Below, piece after piece: positions 1 to 8,642 of a stretch of DNA of 16,432 nt. Under the pieces are notes generated by a model. The model had not been told where the DNA came from and searched no databases. It worked only from the letters and a program-made list of their open reading frames with translations. The DNA comes from an uncultured Bacilli bacterium (GTDB lineage Bacteria; Bacillota_I; Bacilli_A; RF39; UBA660). The stretch lies in the NCBI GenBank assembly GCA_910586295.1, contig CAJUGE010000034.1:1-16432 (forward strand), given 5' to 3'. How positions within the stretch are numbered: position 1 is the stretch's first letter; each line of letters begins with the position of its first letter. A program made the translations under genes and the position numbers.

Positions 1-186
1 TACGGCTCGAATTCTTGCTTGTCTACGCTTAAATCTAATCTCACGACTTTGACTCCAAGACTAGCTAATGGCTCCTTGCCAAGGATTACCATGTTGGGTT
101 CACACCAACTATATATTAAACACCGAACTGGCGCACCATCCACTTAACATTAACATTACAAATATAAGAACTATTAACTTTCTCAT
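1..186 (-). pseudogene. Short secreted or lipoprotein-like gene, truncated at window edge and possibly frameshifted
   Basis: An ATG at 184-186 overlaps the TGA stop of the upstream glycosyltransferase gene by 4 nt (ATGA), so this is the next operon member. The first 25 codons encode a signal peptide-like stretch (MRKLIVLIFVMLMLSG) followed by Trp-Cys-Ala-Ser-Ser, close to a lipobox but with an extra Trp before the Cys. That frame stops at TAG (109-111). A second minus-strand frame is then open from about 150 to the window edge, reading in part EPNMVILGKEPLASLGVKVV. Either this is a 25-residue peptide, or one gene is split by a frameshift or assembly error at the window edge. The stretch is visibly less AT-rich than its neighbours. 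I recognise no family, so function is unknown. Confidence 0.35.
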
Positions 187-1583
187 ACTTTAAACTCCGC
201 TCTATCTAATTTATCCCATCTACGTTTGTTTTTTCTATAAGTAAACACTGAAAATAGTCTTGTAACCATAAGTATAAATCTTAATACAACTATTTCAAAA
301 GCACAAACCAAAAATGCCTTACAAATATCCATAAAACTAAGTTTATTATTGGCTAAATGCACTCTTGCAAAAAACGTAGTAAGTGTCATAACGCAGCCAA
401 ACAAAGTATATAATATGAAGAATATAATCATAAACGGAACATTAAGTAGACCATACATTAATGCTGTTATAGTTGTAACAGTACCTAACACTTCTATGAA
501 AGGTGCTAAAAATTCAAAAAATAAGTAATAAAAATATGAAATAAAACTTATAAATCCATAATGATAGTTGCAAAACATCTCTTTATACTTAAACATACAT
601 TGAATAAGTCCTATATACCATCTTCTTCTTTGTTTAACTAAATCTCTAAGTTTATTAGGTGCCTGTGTCCAGCAAACAGCATCTGGAACATATTTTATAC
701 TATAATCTATATTATTTTTATAACAAAAAGAATGTAACTTAGTAACAAGTTCAAAGTCTTCACCTACAGTCCCTACTTCATAACCATTACAAGCAAGTAC
801 TATCTCTTTTTGAAAAAGCCCAAATGCTCCAGATATTATTAAGTTTCCATTATACTCATCAAGTAATATTCTAGAAGCCAAAAAAGACCTATCATATTCT
901 AATATCTGCATACATACAAGCAAATTATTAGGAAGAGAATAACTCTTAACTTTACCATTTTCTAATGTAACAGCATTACTAAGTCTTACAAATCCTCCAC
1001 ATGCGATTACATTTTCTTCTTCTAAAATAGGCTTAACCATTTGTTCCAAAGAATCACTTTGAAGTGCAGAATCAGCATCCATTGATAAAAAGTAAGGAAA
1101 CTTAGACATGTTTATACCAGCATTTAAAGAATCAGCTTTACCACCATTTTCTTTATCTATTACCGTAATCCTAATATTTTTGTGTTTCCCTTCATAAATC
1201 GCGTATACTTCCTTAGTATTAAGTTGTTTTTTATAAGGCTTATCAACTTTTAATAAATTAAAAGCTTTCTTTAAAATTTCTAAAGTATTATCTGTACTTC
1301 CATCATTAATTACTATTATTTCAAACAACTTATAATCTAAAGAAAATAAAGACTTAACACTTGAAACTATAACTTTCTCTTCATTATATGCTGGTATAAG
1401 TATTGAAACAGGTACATAATAATCATGATGTATTTTATTCCTCATAATATCTTTATATCTATTTTTATAAATCTTTAATGAACCAATCAACGCGGATACA
1501 AACAAAAACGTAGAATAAAATATCATATATAAAACGAAGAAATAACTAACATATTTTAAAATTAATTTAACCACTTCTAACAT
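183..1583 (-). CDS. Processive family 2 glycosyltransferase (membrane polysaccharide synthase type)
   Basis: This 466-residue protein has two N-terminal hydrophobic segments (about 5-36), a cytoplasmic GT-A domain, and C-terminal membrane segments (about 345-450). This is the architecture of BcsA/PgaC/hyaluronan synthase-type enzymes that polymerise a sugar and pass it through the membrane. Visible motifs are IPAYNEE (63-69), VINDGSTD (91-98), NGGKADSLN (146-154), the nucleotide-sugar/metal site DAD (169-171), the acceptor-site GED (274-276) and QRRRW (318-322). It starts at ATG with an AGAGGT ribosome site. It lies 2 bp after the HEAT-repeat gene and overlaps the following ORF by 4 nt. It is the likely polymerase of the operon. 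The sugar cannot be read from the sequence; an N-acetylhexosamine polymer is one possibility. No PilZ domain is visible. Confidence 0.9.
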   Translation of the reverse strand: MLEVVKLILKYVSYFFVLYMIFYSTFLFVSALIGSLKIYKNRYKDIMRNKIHHDYYVPVSILIPAYNEEKVIVSSVKSLFSLDYKLFEIIVINDGSTDNTLEILKKAFNLLKVDKPYKKQLNTKEVYAIYEGKHKNIRITVIDKENGGKADSLNAGINMSKFPYFLSMDADSALQSDSLEQMVKPILEEENVIACGGFVRLSNAVTLENGKVKSYSLPNNLLVCMQILEYDRSFLASRILLDEYNGNLIISGAFGLFQKEIVLACNGYEVGTVGEDFELVTKLHSFCYKNNIDYSIKYVPDAVCWTQAPNKLRDLVKQRRRWYIGLIQCMFKYKEMFCNYHYGFISFISYFYYLFFEFLAPFIEVLGTVTTITALMYGLLNVPFMIIFFILYTLFGCVMTLTTFFARVHLANNKLSFMDICKAFLVCAFEIVVLRFILMVTRLFSVFTYRKNKRRWDKLDRAEFKV

Positions 1584-1585
1584 AT

Positions 1586-2650
1586 TTATACCTCTTTTCC
1601 ACTAAGATGTAACTGATACTTTAATGCCTCTTTTGCATACTTATCATCTAACTTATCTATAATTCTCTTAATATAATCTATTCTAGTAACCTTAATCAAA
1701 CTCTCTGCAGCATTATTTCTAACATACCAATTATGACTTTTAAGAGCATTTATTAAAGCTTCTGTAGTATCTGCACCTTTATAATTACTTAATGTATGTG
1801 CCGATACTACTGCATACTCCTCTACACTATCATTTAAGAAATCATATAAAAGTGGCACTACCTTTTTATAACTAACACTTCCAAAATATCTAATACAAGC
1901 AATTCTCACTTCTTGATTTTCATTCTTATTAGCAAGCAAATTATAAATCTCTTCTTCACACTTAACTTTCTTGTAACTAAAATAGTTAATACAAGCAACT
2001 TTAAAGTTTTCGTTATAATTAACAAACTCTCCAAGTAACATACTAGATAAATCCTTAGTATCTCCACTAAATTTCATAAGCCCATCTGTAATAAGTTTAC
2101 TATTATGTCTTATATTCATATAGTTCATATTATAGAAAATTTCTTTCAGGTAAGTAATATTACTTATATTATAAAATGCGTTTAGTGCATTCTCTCTCAA
2201 ATAAATTGAAGGCGTTAAACAACAATCTTTCAAATACTTGATTATTATATTATTGTTATCACTATAAATGTAAGAGTTCTCCATAAGAAAATTAACAAAA
2301 TAAGTTTGCAAAACAACATCCCTTTTTTCATAATAAGGAACTAAACTTAAAAATACTACTTTTAGACTAGACAAATACTCTTCTCTATCCTTTTCATCCA
2401 TTTTTTCTACTACATTAGTAAACGATATTAAGTTACTAGTTCTCTTTAATTTTCTTCTAAGTTTATTTTTATGTTTATCACATACATTAGAAACATCTTC
2501 TTTATCTATAAGTTTCTTAAATTTCTTTTCTAACTTCCTCATTCTTTTATCATTTGCTTTTCTATAGAATATACAAACTACATCAAAAAATAATATAGAT
2601 ACAAAGACTATTAAATATATATATAAAACATTTTCTGCAAGAGTATTCAT
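1586..2650 (-). CDS. Membrane-anchored HEAT-repeat protein
   Basis: This 354-residue protein has one N-terminal membrane segment (about 7-28), a strongly basic Lys/Arg-rich stretch (about 31-72), and a long helical C-terminal part. The C-terminal part contains degenerate HEAT/armadillo-type units, clearest near EVRIACIRYFGSV, YAVVSAHTLSNYKG and WYVRNNAAESLIKV. HEAT repeats usually serve as protein-protein scaffolds. The positive-inside rule puts the basic stretch and repeats in the cytoplasm. Its start overlaps the stop of the hydrolase gene by 1 nt (TAATG), with GGAGGA upstream, and it sits directly before the glycosyltransferase. It is plausibly a scaffold or accessory subunit of the synthase, analogous in place to the TPR/HEAT-like partners in other exopolysaccharide operons. 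No catalytic motif is seen. Confidence 0.7.
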   Translation of the reverse strand: MNTLAENVLYIYLIVFVSILFFDVVCIFYRKANDKRMRKLEKKFKKLIDKEDVSNVCDKHKNKLRRKLKRTSNLISFTNVVEKMDEKDREEYLSSLKVVFLSLVPYYEKRDVVLQTYFVNFLMENSYIYSDNNNIIIKYLKDCCLTPSIYLRENALNAFYNISNITYLKEIFYNMNYMNIRHNSKLITDGLMKFSGDTKDLSSMLLGEFVNYNENFKVACINYFSYKKVKCEEEIYNLLANKNENQEVRIACIRYFGSVSYKKVVPLLYDFLNDSVEEYAVVSAHTLSNYKGADTTEALINALKSHNWYVRNNAAESLIKVTRIDYIKRIIDKLDDKYAKEALKYQLHLSGKEV

Positions 2651-4773
2651 TATAAATTCCTCCAGTCATTTTTTACTATATAGTATGAATTCTTAAGTCT
2701 TTCATGATATGTTGCCTTTTCTCCCCATCTTTTTAATTTAAATGGTTCAAGTGTAATATTAGACTTAATACCTGCTCCTACATATATTTTAGAAATACTT
2801 GTGTTTTCTACACCATAGTTTTCATAATAATCATCATGTATTTGTAAGTCACTAGGATCTGAAAAATTTAATAATCCCCAAGGTATCTTTATTTCAATAT
2901 TACCATTAACTTCATAATAGTCTGCTTGAGAGTTAAAATTACTACTCTTAGGATTAGCATTTCCATATATTAATTTACCTGTATTCACTAATGTAGCCTT
3001 ACCATAAGTACGACTAAAAGTATTAACACTATAAGGCTCGATTAAAAGGTTTATTGAAGTAAATAGTGAAGAATCTTTAAGTGGTTTATTTACATAAGAA
3101 TTTTTATTATAGACTTCATAACCATCAACAGCATTTAAAACATTATAATATTCTTGTACAAATATCTCACTATTATCACCATCTATTACCATAAGAAAAT
3201 CTACATCTCTATCAAAACTTAGATTATAATTACTAGCATATTTACTTCCACTTTTACTAGTAGTATCTATAGGAATATATATAGGTACATCATTACTTGT
3301 CTTTTTCTTTATATAAAAGTATAAATACTTTTCATCTTGCTTCATACTTAAAGATAAATCATTATTCTCTAAAACTTTATCTTTTTCTTTCCACTCAGAA
3401 ACATCCCCATCAACATAGCATACACTAGTCTTTTCTCCAGGTTCAAACGAAAGAAGTCCAAGTCCTTGATTAGTAGTCTGTGCATCACTCCAGTAAATTG
3501 TTCTAGTAGTATCTACTTTCTCAATTGTATTCCAAGACCTTTTATCCCATTCATCTTGCCAAGTAGCAATTACACCACCTGCTGCATTAGAATTTATAAT
3601 CGCATGATATGCTTTTACTAAAGACTCTCCTTGTTCTTGTTCAGTCATTCCACCAAAGTTTCCATATGTATCATCTACCAAAGTAGATACACCTCTAGAA
3701 GTAGAATAAGCAAACTCAGTAACTAACACTGGTACATCATGATGAGCAACTAAACTACTAATATAAGAAGCATAAGTATCATCATATTCTTTATTCTCAT
3801 AACTTAAATAATTAGGATAATAAGAAGATATATTATAAGCCGCGAATAGTCCATTATAACCATTAACTCCATTTAAGTGTCCTAAATCTAATTTCACTGC
3901 TTTATGATAAAAATATTTCAAATTATTTGGATACAAACTATATGTCTCTTCCTCTATATCAAACACCACTTCTGGTATTATTGCCACTGGATCAGTCTCT
4001 GGAGTATTTATAAAAGATATACTATGTGTTTCAGCGTATTTTCTAGCTTCGTAACTGATTAAATGATCCATTACTTTAGCAAGCATAGTCTCAAACGAAC
4101 TAGCATCTTGATTAGTAGAAATATACTTACCCACATAACCTGCTTTGTTAGATAAAGTATTATTAGTATAAAGTATAGTATCTTCCATCCATTCACTACC
4201 AACAATATACGCTATCACATAAGAAGATACATCTTTTTTGTAAGTGCCTTTACCATGTTTAGCAAGTGTTAATTTTTTTCTTCCATGAACAACATCTACC
4301 GCATTTTCTGCTTGTGTAATAAGTTCCCCATAATACTCTTTATCAAACCCATTTATATGAGAATTAAGAGAATAAGTATCTAAATTTATACCTTGAATAA
4401 GATAAAGTTTTCTATCATGCTTCTCATTAAAATCATAAAAAGCATCATAAAACTTATCATTAAATATAGTATCAAGTCTTATAGTATTTGCACCCATCTC
4501 ATAAATATCTGTAAGCCACTCATAATATTTATCATAATCTATAGAATAATCTGTAACATAACTATTAGGAATGAACCCTCCTAAATTTACACCCTTTACT
4601 ATTACATTCTCATAGCCATTATCTGTTTTAATAAACATTTCTCTATTATTAGTATAACTTATAACTTCTATTTCTTTATTATTTGGAATATAAACACCAA
4701 CTCTATAATAAAGAAAATCAAACAAAAACAAAGAAACTATCAAAGCAAATAAAACAATCAAAAATTTTCTCAT
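2650..4773 (-). CDS. Membrane-anchored glycoside hydrolase-like protein with C-terminal carbohydrate-binding-type domain
   Basis: This 707-residue protein begins with an uncleaved signal anchor (about 4-27), so it faces outside. Residues about 45-420 look like a GH-A clan (beta/alpha)8 barrel, with KGVNLGG (60-66), GANTIRLD (94-101), a candidate acid/base Glu194 in GSEWMED and a candidate nucleophile Glu353 in PVLVTEFAYS. A conserved-looking Trp405 (ATWQDEW) follows. From about 455 (DGDVSEW) a beta-rich domain resembles CBM9/DOMON modules. It could trim, transfer or edit the glycan made by the neighbouring glycosyltransferase. The exact GH family (GH2- or GH5-like) cannot be fixed by eye. The ATG is preceded by GGGGTGA. 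It is translationally coupled to the next gene by a 1-nt overlap. Confidence 0.75.
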   Translation of the reverse strand: MRKFLIVLFALIVSLFLFDFLYYRVGVYIPNNKEIEVISYTNNREMFIKTDNGYENVIVKGVNLGGFIPNSYVTDYSIDYDKYYEWLTDIYEMGANTIRLDTIFNDKFYDAFYDFNEKHDRKLYLIQGINLDTYSLNSHINGFDKEYYGELITQAENAVDVVHGRKKLTLAKHGKGTYKKDVSSYVIAYIVGSEWMEDTILYTNNTLSNKAGYVGKYISTNQDASSFETMLAKVMDHLISYEARKYAETHSISFINTPETDPVAIIPEVVFDIEEETYSLYPNNLKYFYHKAVKLDLGHLNGVNGYNGLFAAYNISSYYPNYLSYENKEYDDTYASYISSLVAHHDVPVLVTEFAYSTSRGVSTLVDDTYGNFGGMTEQEQGESLVKAYHAIINSNAAGGVIATWQDEWDKRSWNTIEKVDTTRTIYWSDAQTTNQGLGLLSFEPGEKTSVCYVDGDVSEWKEKDKVLENNDLSLSMKQDEKYLYFYIKKKTSNDVPIYIPIDTTSKSGSKYASNYNLSFDRDVDFLMVIDGDNSEIFVQEYYNVLNAVDGYEVYNKNSYVNKPLKDSSLFTSINLLIEPYSVNTFSRTYGKATLVNTGKLIYGNANPKSSNFNSQADYYEVNGNIEIKIPWGLLNFSDPSDLQIHDDYYENYGVENTSISKIYVGAGIKSNITLEPFKLKRWGEKATYHERLKNSYYIVKNDWRNL

Positions 4774-4787
4774 ACTTCACCCCTATT

Positions 4788-6260
4788 CTAAGGATTAAAA
4801 TCTTTTACTTTAGACTCGTGACTAAATTGTTTTAAAGATTCTATATTTTCATCTAGCCATTCTCCTCTTTCATGTATTGATTTCTTCAAATCATTTACTG
4901 CTTCTTGATAAGAGTGTGGATTCTTCTCTACATCTTTCAAAATATTTTTCTCATCAGTAAATGAATCTCCCCATTTAACAAAATTCCTTTCAATAGACGG
5001 TCCTAAATAATTTATAGTCTCATCTATATAATTATATAAATACTTTTCACTAAGAAGTGTCTCCCTAAGTTCTTTGTATCTGCTTATAACTCTATTTACA
5101 AAATATTCATCTTTAAATAACATTTGAAACCATGTTTTATTCTTCATCATAAACTCTTGTTCCTTAGAAATATCTGCAATATAATTATCAAAAATATTAT
5201 TCATATCCCAAAAAGCAAGTTTAAATTTTCCAGTTTTATCTTTATATAAATAAGTTGAATTGTTACCAGCATCATAGTTCAAGAAAAACTCATTAAAAAC
5301 TACATAATTAACAAAAGAATCAACATCTATATATTTAGTATAACCTAAGTTATCATCATCATAATCATACGAATATAGTATTCTCTCAAAATCACTTATA
5401 TCTTTATTTATATATTCATATAACTCTTCATTCAAACTACCATAATTAGGATATTTAATATTATATTGTGAACGGTCCTTTATTCTTTTAGTATACCACG
5501 TAAAATTATTTAAGTATTCTATATCCTCTCCACCACGTCTAGTAGCTATTTCAAGTAAATAACTTGTAACTTTAGAATTTTTTTCTAATTTAGATACATT
5601 AACACGATTTTTATTAACCTTTATAGTTTCAACAAGCAAATAAACACCTTGATATTCTCCGTTTACAAACACTTCTACAAATCTAACATTCGGAGAATAT
5701 TCCATCACTTCTCCAGTAATATTGTATCCTAGATAATTTCTAAGTAAAGTCTTATCTAAGTAAGGACCATGTAAAGCATAGTCTGAATCACTAGATAAAC
5801 CAAGTAACTTGTAAGGTTTATCATTACCATTCTTAGTAACTAGTTTTAATCTTAACCCTTTCTTTTCAAAGAAACGCGAAGAATTTCCACGGTATCTTAT
5901 CAAAGCATCAGTAGAATATGTTTTCTTATCTAATGTATTTACATCTTCTTTATTATCATATACATTCATTGAAACTTGAATATATTCTTTAACAGCACGG
6001 TCGTCCCCACCTAATATTTCTTGCCCTCTAGTATCAAAAGTTATTACTGGTAAATGAGATGAAAACGTAGAAGTACTAATTTTCATACTTTGAAAAGTAC
6101 TCTCATTAATATTACTATAATCATAGTCAGTGACTAATATATTCTTCTCTAAATGTTCATGATATCTATCTTTATATAAATCATTCTCTCGTGAGTAAAT
6201 CCAAAAAGAAAACAAAAGAATTGTAAATACAGTGCATATTACAATAATCTTATTTTTCAT
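4788..6260 (-). CDS. CotH-like kinase family protein, membrane-anchored
   Basis: This 490-residue protein has a single N-terminal anchor (about 4-21) and a CotH-type kinase domain. CotH of Bacillus phosphorylates spore-coat proteins, and bacterial relatives often sit in surface-polysaccharide loci. Recognisable blocks are YRGNSS (123-128) with the following KKGLRLKL, GPYLDKTLLRN (165-175), GEYQGVYLLVETIKV (201-215), and AFWDMNNIFDN (349-359), which supplies the metal-binding Asp/Asn positions. The start is 2 bp after the stop of the DUF4956 gene, with only a weak ribosome site, so translation probably depends on coupling. The VTC-DUF4956-CotH trio recurs in many bacteria. The substrate is unknown: a surface protein or the exported glycan are both possible. 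Confidence 0.85.
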   Translation of the reverse strand: MKNKIIVICTVFTILLFSFWIYSRENDLYKDRYHEHLEKNILVTDYDYSNINESTFQSMKISTSTFSSHLPVITFDTRGQEILGGDDRAVKEYIQVSMNVYDNKEDVNTLDKKTYSTDALIRYRGNSSRFFEKKGLRLKLVTKNGNDKPYKLLGLSSDSDYALHGPYLDKTLLRNYLGYNITGEVMEYSPNVRFVEVFVNGEYQGVYLLVETIKVNKNRVNVSKLEKNSKVTSYLLEIATRRGGEDIEYLNNFTWYTKRIKDRSQYNIKYPNYGSLNEELYEYINKDISDFERILYSYDYDDDNLGYTKYIDVDSFVNYVVFNEFFLNYDAGNNSTYLYKDKTGKFKLAFWDMNNIFDNYIADISKEQEFMMKNKTWFQMLFKDEYFVNRVISRYKELRETLLSEKYLYNYIDETINYLGPSIERNFVKWGDSFTDEKNILKDVEKNPHSYQEAVNDLKKSIHERGEWLDENIESLKQFSHESKVKDFNP

Positions 6261-6262
6261 AT

Positions 6263-6943
6263 TTAACCACTTATCTCATCGTTTTGACTTACTATATTTA
6301 CATATTCTACATTCTTAAGTTCATATAATGCTTCTGTTACACTTTGTTCTCTTGTTAATGATTTAGTATAATATTTCTTAGGTAATTCAAATATAAATTC
6401 TACTGTCTTATCAGTTGTATTTTTAACTCTTAAATTAGCCTTTTGTGAAAAATAATCAAATACTATTCCTTCCACTTTTCTCTCATTACTAAGACTAGTT
6501 TTAATTATTAATAAAACTCTGTTATCATTTCTAATTCTACCAAATAGTAACATGAATAAAAATACTACTGCTGTTCCAGAGCCTGCTACTATATAATCTC
6601 CTACCCCACAACATATACCAACAATTATTGTCCAGAAAATATATGCAGTATCTCTAGAATCTTTTATTGCAGTTCTAAAACGTACTATAGAAAGAGCACC
6701 AACCATACCAAGTGATAATGCTATATTGTTTCCTATAACTGTCATAACCATAGTAGTTAGTATTGTAAGCATCACTAATGATACATTAAACTTTTTACTA
6801 TATATTGTACCTTCATGCGAAAAATAGTAAGATATATAAATTGCTAAACCTAATACTATAGCAACTATTAAATGCATAATTATTTGTTCAAGTGTTAAGG
6901 TACTTGACGAAACCTCTATTAAATCCATTAATTTATCTTTCAT
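6263..6943 (-). CDS. DUF4956 family membrane protein
   Basis: Four hydrophobic segments lie in the N-terminal about 140 residues, followed by a soluble C-terminal domain of about 85 residues. The block VIGNNIALSLGMVGALSIVR followed by FRTAIKD and DTAYIFW is the hallmark of DUF4956. The open frame extends upstream to a GTG at 6950-6952, but that codon abuts the ribosome site AGAAAGAAG. The ATG at 6941-6943, eight bases further on, is the better start and gives 226 residues. DUF4956 proteins are usually encoded beside VTC-domain proteins. A membrane partner for the VTC enzyme is the natural inference, comparable to the small membrane subunits of the yeast VTC complex. Confidence 0.88.
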   Translation of the reverse strand: MKDKLMDLIEVSSSTLTLEQIIMHLIVAIVLGLAIYISYYFSHEGTIYSKKFNVSLVMLTILTTMVMTVIGNNIALSLGMVGALSIVRFRTAIKDSRDTAYIFWTIIVGICCGVGDYIVAGSGTAVVFLFMLLFGRIRNDNRVLLIIKTSLSNERKVEGIVFDYFSQKANLRVKNTTDKTVEFIFELPKKYYTKSLTREQSVTEALYELKNVEYVNIVSQNDEISG

Positions 6944-6960
6944 TAAAATCACTTCTTTCT

Positions 6961-7656
6961 TTATAAAATTACTTTATGTGTAATATTCCTTGATAAATAA
7001 TATTTACTTACCGATGTACTTACACAAGATACATTCTTTACTAAATCTTTAACATAACTTAGTAAAAATCCATTATATTTAACTTCTAAAATTACATTTG
7101 CTGTATCCATTACTGGAGTTAATTGTAAATTAGGATTAAATATATCAAATGAACTCTCAGTAGAAGTTATATGATGATCAAATGTTAAACGAATACTATT
7201 CTCTTTAACTATAAAAGCATCTCTCTTATATTCTACTATAACCTTAGGTCTATAGAAATTAGATGTCATAAAACAATATATTTCTGTAGCAAAAGGCTCA
7301 CTATATTTAAGGAGAGGAGTATAATTGGCTTTGCTTATCTCTATTGCATCTTCTCTACTAACTTTTAAAGAACGTTTCATTTGATAATCTCCCTGTTTTT
7401 GTTTCATCTCTAAAACAGCAAAATCATCATTAGGATTATAAACTCTAAGTCTTATCTTTCTTCTTATTTCTACACCATCTTCTTTTTCAAGAAAATCTCT
7501 ATCGTCTAAAGTATCAAAATATAAAGAACGAACTATATAACCATCACTTCCATTATGGATATCACTAGTTAATATTTGTTCTAGATAATGTTTTTGTTTC
7601 TTATATTCAATTGTTTCTAAAAGATACTTTACTTCTCTTCTTTTAACAATATTCAA
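6961..7656 (-). CDS. VTC-domain (polyphosphate polymerase-type) protein
   Basis: This small CYTH/triphosphate-tunnel protein of the VTC family is about 231 residues. The basic and acidic residues that line the tunnel are visible in order (numbering from the TTG at 7654-7656): KRREVKY (5-11), YIVRSLYFD (40-48), RRKIRLRVY (65-73), LEMKQK (82-87), MKRS (93-96), VEYKR (141-145), RLTFD (156-160), LEVKYNG (190-196) and SKY (217-219). The open frame begins at a TTG at 7672-7674, but the ribosome site GGGAGGTG lies inside that extension, so the TTG eight bases downstream of it is chosen. It is the first gene of the operon. Yeast Vtc4 makes polyphosphate from ATP. Whether bacterial members in CotH/DUF4956 loci do the same is not established by this sequence. 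Confidence 0.88.
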   Translation of the reverse strand: MNIVKRREVKYLLETIEYKKQKHYLEQILTSDIHNGSDGYIVRSLYFDTLDDRDFLEKEDGVEIRRKIRLRVYNPNDDFAVLEMKQKQGDYQMKRSLKVSREDAIEISKANYTPLLKYSEPFATEIYCFMTSNFYRPKVIVEYKRDAFIVKENSIRLTFDHHITSTESSFDIFNPNLQLTPVMDTANVILEVKYNGFLLSYVKDLVKNVSCVSTSVSKYYLSRNITHKVIL

Positions 7657-7736
7657 TAATACCACACCTCCCAACCTTAATTATATTTTAAAATGTCTGG
7701 TTTTAGATGTTCCAACTATTAATCAGGCACATTTGT

Positions 7737-7762
7737 AGCAAACTTGTAACCAAGATACTGCT
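7737..7762 (-). promoter_or_regulatory. Hairpin in the operon leader
   Basis: In the roughly 110-nt leader between the promoter and the VTC start, the minus strand can pair AGCA with TGCT and, inside that, CTTG with CAAG around a GTTA loop. It may be a simple leader fold. It matches no riboswitch class that I recognise, including the c-di-GMP classes one might expect before an exopolysaccharide operon. Confidence 0.25.
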
Positions 7763-7772
7763 TTCGGAGTTA

Positions 7773-7781
7773 ATTATATCA
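7773..7781 (-). promoter_or_regulatory. Extended -10 promoter of the polysaccharide operon
   Basis: On the minus strand this reads TGATATAAT, a consensus extended -10. No good -35 lies 16-18 bp upstream. It is 117 bp from the chosen VTC start and implies a leader of roughly 110 nt. It faces away from an identical TGATATAAT at 7851-7859 that serves the lipoprotein. Confidence 0.7.
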
Positions 7782-7831
7782 CAAAATATGACAATTATAT
7801 ACAAAAAGTGAAGAAATTGTGAAATTACTAG

Positions 7832-7859
7832 TTAAAAAATAATATTTATCTGATATAAT
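7832..7859 (+). promoter_or_regulatory. Promoter of the lipoprotein gene (TTAAAA, extended -10 TGATATAAT)
   Basis: The extended -10 TGATATAAT (7851-7859) has a weak -35-like TTAAAA (7832-7837) 16 bp upstream. It leaves a leader of about 70 nt before the lipoprotein start. Confidence 0.7.
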
Positions 7860-7883
7860 AGTTATAGGATATGATGATTAAAG

Positions 7884-7901
7884 CGTATGTTAATTCATAC
7901 G
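7884..7901 (+). promoter_or_regulatory. Inverted repeat in the lipoprotein leader
   Basis: CGTATG and CATACG flank a TTAATT spacer, about 25 bp downstream of the -10 box. It could act as an operator dyad for a repressor or as a short RNA hairpin. Position alone does not decide which. Confidence 0.4.
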
Positions 7902-7938
7902 ATTTAATAAATATTATAGAGTAAAGGAGGTTTAAGCT

Positions 7939-8442
7939 ATGTGGAAAAAAGTTTTTGCAGTTTTATTAATTAGTACATTACTACTTACTGGTTGTGGAAA
8001 AGATAAAGAAACAAATGATGACAAAGATAAAAATGATATTAAAGAAAATACAGGAATGATTACTTGTACAAAAAGTGAGACAGATGAAAACAACTTAAAG
8101 ACTGAATCGACTATGACTGTTAATTATAAAAAAGGAATCGTAACTAAAGTTGAAGAAACTAGTACACAAGAAGTAGATGAAGCTATGATAGAACTTACTC
8201 TTTTAGTTGGTAATGGTCTTGCTGAGAAACTTAATGCTGTTGATGGAATTAGTTCTAGTTTTTCTAAAGAAGGAAGTAACCAAATTAAAAGTGTAATGTC
8301 TGTAGATTATGAAAAGTTAAATGTTGAAGACTTAAAGACTAGTCTAGGTGAAATGTTCAATGAAGATACTTTTTATAGTTCTAAAGACTTAACTTTAGAA
8401 GATTTTAAAGCTAAAAATTTATCTGGTTATGAATGTAAGTAA
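7939..8442 (+). CDS. Small acidic lipoprotein of unknown function
   Basis: This 167-residue protein has a signal peptide with the lipobox LLTGC (Cys19 as the lipid-modified residue), so it is anchored to the outer face of the cell membrane. A Lys/Asp/Asn/Glu-rich linker (about 20-40) leads to a small mixed alpha/beta domain starting at MITCTKSETDENN. There are two Cys in the mature domain, one near its start and one in the penultimate position (ECK end), which could form a disulfide. The general look recalls DUF1307/YehR-type lipoproteins, but I cannot assign it with confidence. AAAGGAGG sits 8 bp before the ATG, the gene has its own promoter, and a terminator follows at once. It is a single-gene unit divergent from the polysaccharide operon. 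Confidence 0.9.
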   Translation: MWKKVFAVLLISTLLLTGCGKDKETNDDKDKNDIKENTGMITCTKSETDENNLKTESTMTVNYKKGIVTKVEETSTQEVDEAMIELTLLVGNGLAEKLNAVDGISSSFSKEGSNQIKSVMSVDYEKLNVEDLKTSLGEMFNEDTFYSSKDLTLEDFKAKNLSGYECK

Positions 8443-8461
8443 AGAGCTTTTGCTCTTTTTT
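8441..8461 (+). terminator. Intrinsic terminator of the lipoprotein gene
   Basis: AAAGAGC-TTTT-GCTCTTT is a 7-bp stem with a 4-nt loop, followed by more Ts. It overlaps the stop codon of the lipoprotein gene. Confidence 0.9.
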
Positions 8462-8500
8462 AATTATTTAAAAAACTTTATGAAGAACCACACTTTATAC

Positions 8501-8509
8501 TGTTATAAT
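8501..8509 (+). promoter_or_regulatory. Possible extended -10 promoter before a decayed gene
   Basis: TGTTATAAT matches the extended -10 consensus and lies 22 bp before the ATG of the RhuM-like remnant. No clear -35 is seen. Confidence 0.4.
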
Positions 8510-8531
8510 GAAATTATTAATTAAAGAGGAA

Positions 8532-8636
8532 ATGTTAATATTTAAAAATTTAAAAGTAAAACTTGAAGTTACTATACAAGACCAAACTATATGGTTTACC
8601 CAATAACAAATGAGTAAATTATTTAGATGTAATTAA
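8532..8636 (+). pseudogene. RhuM-family (virulence RhuM/phage-type) N-terminal remnant
   Basis: An AGAGG site precedes an ATG, then 24 codons end in ...IQDQTIWFTQ and a TAA (8604-8606). The same frame continues after the stop as QMSKLFRCN before a second TAA (8634-8636). RhuM-family proteins typically have an N-terminal block of the form 'VRLEDETVWLTQ-QMAELF', and the reading here follows that pattern straight through the stop. It is a 5' fragment of a gene inactivated by a nonsense change and then truncated, because nothing further matches before the tRNA terminator. RhuM-like genes are commonly found with Fic, restriction or mobile-island genes, so this may mark an old insertion next to the tRNA. 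Confidence 0.6.
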
Positions 8637-8642
8637 GATGTA

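Noticed and set aside
7657..7766. Possible c-di-GMP or other riboswitch in the polysaccharide operon leader
   Set aside because: The conserved core sequences of the c-di-GMP classes are not present and only a weak hairpin is seen.
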